64,000 nucleotides of DNA. Source: Alviniconcha marisindica (lineage: Eukaryota > Mollusca > Gastropoda > Provannidae). Both the position numbers and the translations under genes were made by a program. Numbering within the stretch: position 1 is the first letter of the stretch; the number at the start of each line of letters is the position of its first letter. Location of the stretch: contig JABMCL010000154.1 in the NCBI GenBank assembly GCA_018857735.1, positions 101,001-165,000 on the forward strand. Reading direction: 5' to 3'. Below, in pieces: positions 54,630-64,000 of the stretch. Below the pieces are notes generated by a model. The model made no database searches. It was not told the origin of the DNA and was given only the letters and a program-made list of their open reading frames with translations.

Positions 54630-55500
54630 TCACCTACGATCTGACCGTGCGTTTTCCGGCAGTCTGACCGCGTGTTTAGTCTACGATCTGACCGTGCGTT
54701 TTCCGGCAGTCTGACCGCGTGTTTAGTCTATGATCTGACCGTGCGTTTTCCGGCAGTCTGACCGCGTGTTTAGTCTAGATCTGACCGTGCGTTTTAGTCC
54801 CTACGATCTGACCGTGCGTTTTCCACAGTCTGACCGGTGTTTAGTCTACGATCTGACCGTGCGTTTTCCGGCAGTCTGACCGCGTGTTTAGTCTACGATC
54901 TGACCGTGCGTTTTCCAACAGTCTGACCGTGTGTTTAGTCTACGATCTGACCGTGCGTTTTCCGGCAGTCTGACCGCGTGTTTAGTCTATGATCTGACCG
55001 TGCGTTTTCCGGCAGTCTGACCGCGTGTTTAGTCTACGATCTGACCGTGCGTTTTCCGGCAGTCTGACCGCGTGTTTAGTCTACGATCTGACCGTGCGTT
55101 TTCCACAGTCTGACCGGTGTTTAGTCTACGATCTGACCGTGCGTTTTCCAACAGTCTGACCGGTGTTTAGTCTACGATCTGACCCTGCGTTTTCCGACAG
55201 TCTGACCGCGTGTTTAGTCTACGATCTGACCGTGCGTTTTCCGGCAGTCTGACCGCGTGTTTAGTCTACGATCTGACCGTGCGTTTTCCGGCAGTCTGAC
55301 CGCGTGTTTAGTCTACGATCTGACCGTGCGTTTTCCGGCAGTCTGACCGCGTGTTTAGTCTACGATCTGACCGTGCGTTTTCCGCAGTCTGACCGGTGTT
55401 TAGTCTACGATCTGACCGTGCGTTTTAGTCTGACCTTTTTACGATCTGACCGTGCGTTTTCCAACAGTCTGACCGTGTGTTTAGTCTACGATCTGACCCT
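54630..55500. repeat. 47-bp minisatellite, about 18 copies
   Basis: TCTACGATCTGACCGTGCGT then TTTCCGGCAG then TCTGACCGCGTGTTTAG. The two halves (CTGACCGTGCGTTTT / CTGACCGCGTGTTTA) are themselves related. Confidence 0.95.
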
Positions 55501-55775
55501 GCGTTTTGCCTATGATCTGACCGTGCGTTTTGCCTACGATCAAACGGTGCGTTCTGCCAACGACCAGACCGTGCGTTTTGCCTACGACCAGACCGTGCGT
55601 TCTGCCTACGACCAGACCGTGCGTTTTACCTACGACCAGACCGTGCGTTTTGCCTACGATCTGACCGCGCGTTTTGACTACGATCTGACCGCGCGTTTTG
55701 CCGAAAATCTGACGGTGCCTTACGCCTACAGTCTGACTTTGCGCTTTGCTCATAATATGACCGTGCATTTAGGTG
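55500..55775. repeat. 24-bp minisatellite derived from the 47-bp array
   Basis: About ten units of TACGACCAGACCGTGCGTTT then TGCC, progressively diverging to the right (CCGCGCG, ACGGTGC). It shares GACCGTGCGTTTT with the preceding array. Confidence 0.93.
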
Positions 55776-55808
55776 CAGTTAGTTAGTTCTTAGATTTTAA
55801 CGTTCCGT

Positions 55809-56200
<392 letters not shown>

Positions 56201-56748
56201 AACTGGTGTGAGAAAGGCATGGCGCCAGCGCCAGCTATTTTGGCTATGCGAGCTGCAAACGGACCCTAGACAGGTATGGCCGTTTTGAAATGGCTCTAAT
56301 GTAATATTTGTTTGCGTGCCGATGCATAATGATAGGGTCCGCTACAGTGATTCGGCCTCTCGGACTTGCTAATGGCTGTCTGTCACATCTTTGTGCCCAA
56401 CGCGACACCACCACTTTGTTGAGCAACAGAGACGTAATCGATTATTGATCACGACACGACTGCTGACGCAGAGAGAAAGGTTATGACGGTTCATCGCCCA
56501 CAATCACCACTCCGCAAAAAAACAAAAACAAAAAAAACAAAAAGGGGGGGGGGGGGGGGTGGAAAAAAAATGTCATGAGGCCTGTGTGTGAAAAAATCTA
56601 GGTCAAGGTGAATTGTCGGTGATAAAAATAGGTCAAGGTGAAAAGGTGACGTATCAATTAAAACGTCTCTCTGGGCAACGTTTGTCTTATATTTTATTTT
56701 GTATTTTTTGTTCTCTCGGTGCATCTGGCTCACAATTACACCGAACAT

Positions 56749-56892
<144 letters not shown>

Positions 56893-56899
56893 ACAGACA

Positions 56900-57136
56900 G
56901 ACAGACAGAGACAGACAGACAGAGACAGACAGACAGGCAGACAGAGAGGCAGACAGACATTTCATCTGGAACAGACTGCACATATTATAGATCATTCGAC
57001 AGCTGAAAATTGTGGGGGATCAGACAGACAGACAGAGACAGACAGACAGGCAGACAGAGAGGCAGACAGACATTTCATCTGGAACAGACTGCACATATTA
57101 TAGATCATTCGACAGCTGAAAATTGTGGGGGATAAG
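56900..57136. repeat. Near-perfect tandem duplication of about 118 bp
   Basis: GACAGACAGGCAGACAGAGA ... TTTCATCTGGAACAGACTGC ... CAGCTGAAAATTGTGGGGGA occurs twice in a row with essentially no differences. Very young, or an assembly effect. Confidence 0.9.
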
Positions 57137-57669
57137 CCATGATTATGACACTGTCCCGCCCGATACCACAGCGAAAGGGTTTGATTGTTATAATGACCGT
57201 GTAGTGCTGTGTCACAACACATCAACTCCAGCAAGACCGACACGGCTACTCTAAAATGCACTGAACAGTCATGCGGGGACTACCCTCAGTCGTTAACCAC
57301 TCCTTGGGCTTGTCCGTGAGGCAAACATGGCGGCCACTATTAGTTTTTTCTCTCTCTTATTTTCTTCTTCTTCCGCGCAGAACATTACTTGTGAGGTTTG
57401 GACTGCATGAAAATGCTCGGGTGATTGGCAGCCTTGGACCCTCTATATATTTCTGTCAATGTACTGGAATACTTTATATTGGTATTCTAATTTACCGCAA
57501 AAACAACTATAGTGTGATTTTTGGATTTGATATGTGTGGGTGTTTTGCGATCGTAGAGTAGTCTTTTGTTCTATTGTTCGATTGCTGTATCAAATGTGCT
57601 CTCATAGGAAATGCGGATTGAAGCGTTTGTCCTCAGGTCTGTTGTTTCAGTAATGACAAAAAGAGCAGT

Positions 57670-57800
57670 AGTTAATAATAATAATAATAATAAATTTTAT
57701 TTATAATGCGCCTGTCCCAGTTCGGCAAAAACGAGCTCCAAGCACAGTACAGCTTCACATATCAGGCTCAATACATAGCTAAGAAATACATGCATTAAAA
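57670..57800 (+). mobile_element. Dispersed short element with (AAT)n head
   Basis: (AAT)n then TTTTATTTATAATGCGCCTG and CTCCAAGCACAGTACAGC. Organised like element E but diverged. Confidence 0.45.
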
Positions 57801-58433
57801 ACACCAACACCAACAACAACAATAAAAATAACAACAGTATCTAGTTAATACAGTTGCATCTGACATGACGGAGATTATGACCAACTGATTTTAATATTTT
57901 GTTTTAAATAAAAATCGTATTGCTGTAATAATTTAAAGCATACACGGACTAACTTAATCAGTTTTGATTAAATTAAATTACACTAGCAGTTCAACAGTAA
58001 GACAAAAATGTAAAAATAATTTATTTATTTTTTAGAAAATCAAGTTTCTTAAATTTATATGTCACTTAAACAAAATGACATGGTAATAAACTGGTTTCGA
58101 GAATAGCGGTAATAAATAAAATACTTGAGCCGGTAGACAGACGACTGGGGCTGAGACGTTGTTTACAAGTGCTCTTAACTGGCACCCGGCGGTGAAGGAT
58201 GATTAACTGTAAGCCACCGTTTAGAGGTACACCCTGCCACGAAGAATGCAATCGCCTGGTGCATGGTTGAATGGTGTACACAGAACTTGCGCCGAGACGG
58301 CAGCAGTTTCACGTGGCACCAGCCACGCAACAAACAAAGAGCGCTAGCTATCAGTACACCACTTCCGTGGATATTACAAATACGATATTATAAAAGGATA
58401 CAGTCACTCATTCAGAATCACCCGTGGCATGCA

Positions 58434-58505
58434 CGCAGTGAGCCTGCTCGAGAACAGAGAGCAGAGAATGGCGCCATACATATAAAAGCGATGATTATAA
58501 TAATC
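58434..58505 (+). mobile_element. Dispersed element F copy
   Basis: CAGTGAGCCTGCTCGAGAAC then AGAGAGCAGAGAATGGCGCC then ATA...; the same module at 51396-51470 has CAGTGAGCCTGCTCGAGAGC then GGAGATTAGCGCTATATAAA and an (AAC)n tail. Confidence 0.6.
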
Positions 58506-58791
58506 GTTTAAAATTTACACCCGCCATTGAAACGTGTGGTGAGATGTAAACCACCTATCCTAAAGTAAACCCTGCTATGATATATTGCTAGATATGTAGC
58601 TGGTTTTTAAAGCCAAGTCATCCGTGAAGGTTATAATTATCAGAAAGGTTGATCGTGTGTCAATCATTGCTCAATAGAACGTCGTGCAATGATGGGTAAT
58701 CACCATTGTTTAAAAGTGCACCCTGCAATGAATAGAAGGGTGGCCTGATGTGAACTGGTATTTAAAAGTTCACTCTTCGGAGTAGTCTGGT

Positions 58792-59268
<477 letters not shown>

Positions 59269-60599
59269 GCGTATGTGTCTGTAGCCTACGTGCGTACGTA
59301 CACACAACGCAAATAAAAGTACTTCATAACAATTCATATTTGCTCCAGCTATGGTTATCCATCCTCAAACTAAGTTCAGTTTCAGCGCACAACCAGTGGC
59401 AAGTCCACGCCTCGTCACACTGTTGATTAATTACACCGGAGACCTTGGTACGTGTCACAATCTGGCACATGAACTGCCTGGCCGACGGAGATATTGGCTG
59501 GCATTTGGCCGGAACTGCTCGTCCATCAGCGGATGTGGACATGACACAATGGGCTTTGAGTGGTTTACAGCGAACTAAGAAACACGAGTGGCGTAAGTTT
59601 CCTCGTAACCAGCAAGTTTTGACGTCGAAAAAAAAAGTAAAAAAAAAAAAAAAAAATGAAGTCATTGTGCGATCGAATTATCACTCCTCCGCGCGCACTA
59701 AATCATCTTGGCAGGGATTCGGCTGTTAGCGTGAAAGGACAGGAAAACCTTTAGTCTTCGGTGACGGTTTCACACAACACAAACGAACAGCGAAAACGTC
59801 TGAAACTGTAGTGTTTGTAAAATAATCTAGCTGTGCTAATATTCATTAATGAGGTCAAGCGATTTCTTCCTCGTTGATTTTCGTAAGTAGTCCGGTTTTG
59901 ATAGTGAAACTGAACTCATCTCCACTGAATAGGGCGCGAAATGCGCAGCTGACGAAAGGCAGATACGTAACATCCTGTCACGTGAGGATCCGACCAGACG
60001 ACACAGCGCATGCTTAGCAGTCCAAGTTGTGTTTGCGTGTCAATAATGAATGATGTTGTCACGGGCATTTTTGCACGGGTTTGTGGTGAGTGCGTTTCGA
60101 CATAGTCATAAGTGACATTTTTTCCTCAGTGCCCTGATTGTCGGTTTTCTTTTATCTGCATGTTCGAATCTCTCCATCGTTCAGAGAGTGTCCATGTAGT
60201 CGTTTTATACACAATCACTAGGTCTTCTACAAATTGTAAATAAAAGTCCAGCAGTCTATCAGGTATCGACGTCTTTCGCTCACCAGTGATCACTGAATTC
60301 TCATACGGCCTGTCTGAGCATTCGTATGCAGCAAAGCAACCGGCCAGTCAGCCAACGAATCATGTAACTGTAACTACATGCATGTGCACAAGCATGGAAA
60401 ATCTCTAAAGTCATTACCGGAAAGGAAGGACTGATAATTATATGGTGCACACAGACATCAACAAGCAAATAAACCGAAACAAAAGCAACCAATCACAAAC
60501 AACAATGCAGATGGGTAGGTTGCCGTGTGCCCGTGCACTTTCTGTCCATCGTTTTCTGTTCTTTTTGCGGAAAGGTGAAAACATAATTATACACCGCAC

Positions 60600-60860
60600 G
60601 CAAGTAAGCAAGCAAGTAAGCAAACAAGTAAGTAAGCTAAATTTAATAAGCAAGCAAGAAAGCAAGTAGGTAAGTAAGTTCCTAAGTAAGTAAAGCAAGC
60701 GAACAAGTAAGTAAGTAAGAAAACAAACAAGCCATAAAGCAAGTAGGTAAGTGAATAAGAAAAGCAAGCAAGTAAGCAAACTAGAACGGAAGAAATCAAG
60801 TAGGTAAGTAGTAAGTTACTGAGTAAGTAAAGCAAGCAAGTAAACAAGCAGGCAAGTAGG
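60600..60860. repeat. AAGT / AAGC tetranucleotide array
   Basis: Irregular (AAGT)n(AAGC)n with AAAC variants over about 260 bp. Confidence 0.9.
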
Positions 60861-60974
60861 TCGGTTAGTCAATGAACGAGTGAATAAATAAGTAAGTAAT
60901 TTGCAGTTTAACGCCCATTGAACAATGTCTGTCATATTAGGGCAAAGCTCGACTTGTTCATAATTATAATTATG

Positions 60975-61435
60975 GTCGAAAAAACAAACAAACAAACAAA
61001 CAAACAAGTCAGTAACTTGGTGTTTTATGCCCAGTCAACCAGTACGGTTATATCAGGGCGAGCAAACAAACAAGCAGTGGAAAAAAGCAAGAAGAAAAAA
61101 AGAAGAAGAAAAGAAAAAAAAGAAGAAGCAACAAGCATAGACCCAACACCACTTTCACATACCTAGTTCAAGATTGCCGCCACACCTAAATTCAGCATGT
61201 TCTACATTGATCCCTGTTTTCTAGTATGGTCGAAAAAACAAACAAACAAGTCAGTAACTTGGTGTTTTATGCCCAGTCAACCAGTACGGTTATATAAGGG
61301 CGAGCAAACAAACAAGCAGTGGAGGGAAAAAGAAAAGAAAAGCAAAAGAACAGACCCAATACCACTTTCACATACCTAGTTCAAGATTGCCGCCACCCCT
61401 AAATTCAGCATGCTCTACATTGATCCCTGTTTTCC
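60975..61435. repeat. Tandem duplication of about 220-250 bp carrying element C
   Basis: GGTCGAAAAAACAAACAAAC ... element C ... CCACTTTCACATACCTAGTT then CAAGATTGCCGCCAC ... ATTGATCCCTGTTTTC occurs at about 60974-61222 and 61228-61436, differing mainly in A/AAAC-run length. Confidence 0.85.
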
Positions 61436-61953
61436 ATTTCCATAATCTTCTTTGGAGTCACCGTTTCCGGCTGTTTATGCCTGTGTTTTATTCATTTGAA
61501 GCGCCATGTTAAGCCATCAGTGTCATTTCCGGGTGTGGGCTGTGCAAGCAGTCCTGTGATTGGCTGGAACATTACTGAACTGGTTTCTCTTGAAAGGTTC
61601 GTCATAGCTGCATTGGCACCATGCGATAAAAGAATCACGATTATCTTTTTTCATAGTCTGCGTTTATAGTTTTGATCTTGGCACATTGACTGAAATCCGA
61701 GTCTGTTAGGTCAGTGATAATAGTAATTTAATGATTAAGGTATTTCTACAGCGCAAAATCTTGTCCGGGGAAAATGTTCCAAACGCGAACACGCACACAC
61801 AGGCACCCACACACGCGAGTATAATAATATACACATTAAAGAAAATTGTTATACAAATATGATGTAGGTTATGCTTATGGCAGTCTGAGTTCCAGATCTC
61901 TTTTTTCTTTTCTTTTTTTTTAGTTATATATTCCTCCAAAGATTTTCTATTTT

Positions 61954-61959
<6 letters not shown>

Positions 61960-62037
<78 letters not shown>
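61960..62037. repeat. (GA)n microsatellite
   Basis: About 38 GA units. Confidence 0.97.
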
Positions 62038-62041
<4 letters not shown>

Positions 62042-62099
62042 CTATTTACTTTCTTATTTACTTGTTTGATATTTCATTGCTGAAGCAGCTGCATGCCTT

Positions 62100-62515
62100 T
62101 CGTTCGTGGTATCCTTTTCCGTTGATTAATGGCAAGATCCATGATCTGAAAAAGCTCTGCCGTTGATTAAAGGGCAAGATCCGTGATCTGTCAAAGCTCT
62201 GCCTTTGATTGAAGGGTAAGATAGCAAGACTTTAATAAGCCCTGGCAGTGATTATTCGGCAAATTAAGACTTTCATGAGATCTGCCGTTGATTAAAGGGG
62301 GACAAAACCCAATATTAATAAGATCTACGCGTTGATTTAAGAGCAAAATAACACATTAATAAGATCTGCCGCTGAGTACAGAGCAAAATAAGGTATCAGT
62401 AAAATGCTATTAATAAAATGCTCTTGATCAGATGTAAGAGTGGGAGATTTAATTCTATAAGCTATGTCTTTCACTAGCGGTAAGATAAGAAGGCCCTAAT
62501 AAGCTCTGCCGTTGA
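62100..62515. repeat. Degenerate repeat of CTGCCGTTGATTAA type
   Basis: About nine loose units of 45-60 bp with (A)TCTGCCGTTGATTAA, GGGCAAGAT and AATAAG. Confidence 0.7.
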
Positions 62516-62534
62516 CTTGGGGCAAGGTAAGAAG

Positions 62535-63204
62535 TTGTACACAAGGAGGAGGGAGATTTGATGGACACAAAGAGGGAGATCTGATGTACTCAAAGGGAGA
62601 TTTGACGTACACAAGCAGGGAGATTTTATACAAACATGGACACAAAGATGGAGATTTTATACACACAAGGAGGGCCAGTTTGAGGGCGATTTGATGTACA
62701 CAAAGAGGGTGATTTGATGTACACAAAGAGGGTGATTTGATGTACACAAAGAAGGTGATTTGATGTACGCAAAGAGGGTGATTTGATGTACACAAAGAAG
62801 GTGATTTGATGTACACATGGAGGCAAGGAGGGAAAATTGGATGTACATAAAGAGGGAGCATTTGTGTACACAAGGAGGAAGATTTGATGTAAATAAAGAG
62901 GGAGATTTGATGTACACAGAGATAGATTTGATGTACACAAGGAGGTAGGTTTGATGTACACAGGGTAGGAGAATTTGATGTACACAAGGAGGGAAATTTT
63001 ATACACACAAGGAGGGTGAATTTGATGTACACAGGGAGGGCGATTTGATGTACACAGGGAGGGCGATTTGATGTACACAGGGAGGGCGATTTGATGTACA
63101 CAAGGAAGGCGATTTGATGTACAGAAGGAGGGAGGTTTAATATACACAAGAATGGACAAGAAGGGAGATTTGATGTACAAAAGGAAGGAGATTTGGTGTA
63201 CACA

Positions 63205-63207
<3 letters not shown>
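62535..63207. repeat. 22-25-bp minisatellite, about 28 copies
   Basis: GGGAGATTTGATGTACACAA then GGA. Open frames arise from periodicity on the minus strand (YIKSPSLC-like). Confidence 0.95.
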
Positions 63208-63288
<81 letters not shown>

Positions 63289-63311
63289 TCGAACTCGAAC
63301 TCGAACTCGAA
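63208..63311. repeat. (GA)n then (GAACTC)n
   Basis: About 39 GA units and four CGAACT hexamers, a short telomere-unlike hexamer run. Confidence 0.95.
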
Positions 63312-63719
63312 AACTTTATATTACAAGGATTGTAGTTTAGGTTCAGTCAAAAACCTGTCTAACAACTAGTCCTTGCTAAGCTACTGATAAATAGATATCA
63401 AATTACAGGCATTACTTATATACATAATATAAGCATGAGTGAGTGAGTGAAACGTTATACATGAGAATTTCCACACAAAACATGCGTGCTCACAGCGCCT
63501 GATGAACACACGCCATACATCATTCAGTTACATATTATGAGCATACGGTGAGCATATTATGAGCAAATGAAGCAGCAGAACATCTGATCAGTTCATATGA
63601 CTAATATCGGAAAAGAAAACAGAAGCAGTCAATGCTTATCTTATAAAGAACAGTAAGGGAGAAGCGGGGGGCGGGGGGGGGCGTGGGAAGGGGGGCGGGA
63701 AGGCAGTCGGAAGGACAAG

Positions 63720-63990
<271 letters not shown>

Positions 63991-64000
63991 TGCACGAAGA

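Noticed and set aside
55304..55786. 160-codon open frame over the GACCGTGCG repeats
   Set aside because: Minisatellite periodicity of a 24-bp unit divisible by three keeps the frame open.
62496..63203. 235-codon minus-strand open frame (YIKSPSLC repeats)
   Set aside because: Simple translation of the 22-25-bp array; no conserved features.

Overview
This window is animal nuclear DNA. Its genes are split into short exons with GT/AG introns. There are tRNA-derived SINEs, very long TG/GA/GACA microsatellites and many minisatellites, and no bacterial-style packed genes. The proteins are clearly metazoan but well diverged from the human orthologues. The repeat style (dense dinucleotide arrays, a dispersed element reading like CAGTCAACCAGTACGGTTAT) suggests a lophotrochozoan, probably a gastropod mollusc. 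That last step is inference.

Three conserved genes fill the first two thirds. Their exons were rebuilt by hand from splice sites, codon phase and remembered family sequence. (1) COG3, minus strand, 10031 down to 1796: the first ten coding exons (387 residues) of subunit 3 of the conserved oligomeric Golgi tethering complex; the rest lies left of the window. (2) PARL, plus strand, 10237-18920: a complete nine-exon mitochondrial rhomboid protease (379 residues). It is head to head with COG3, with only 205 bp between the two start codons. (3) WDR36/UTP21, minus strand, 40921 down to 22503: a complete 20-exon WD40 protein of the small-subunit processome (894 residues once one suspicious 1-nt frameshift is allowed for), convergent with PARL. 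The three do not share a pathway (Golgi tethering, mitochondrial proteolysis, ribosome biogenesis); their grouping looks like ordinary housekeeping-gene clustering.

The remaining third (about 42.6-64 kb) is poor in genes. It has one good candidate first coding exon at 53445-53509, one weak candidate exon at 44202-44308, several kilobase-scale minisatellites (47.9-49.3, 50.4-50.8, 51.7-52.1, 54.6-55.8, 62.5-63.2 kb) and very long microsatellites.

The most striking observation concerns the introns. In about 15 of the roughly 37 introns, a tandem repeat or duplication starts at an exon edge and carries copies of that exon's end together with its splice site. PARL intron 6 holds 17 decoy copies of the 3' splice site plus the codons of the catalytic-serine exon. 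PARL intron 8 holds degenerate copies of the catalytic-histidine exon end. WDR36 intron 15 holds 19 copies of an exon end with a strong GTGAGT donor, and WDR36 intron 5 holds 13 copies of a WD-strand exon end with its donor. COG3 intron 3 and WDR36 intron 19 show the same thing. Copy number ranges from 2 (an apparent first step) to about 20, as expected if introns here grow by repeated tandem duplication of exon-intron boundaries.
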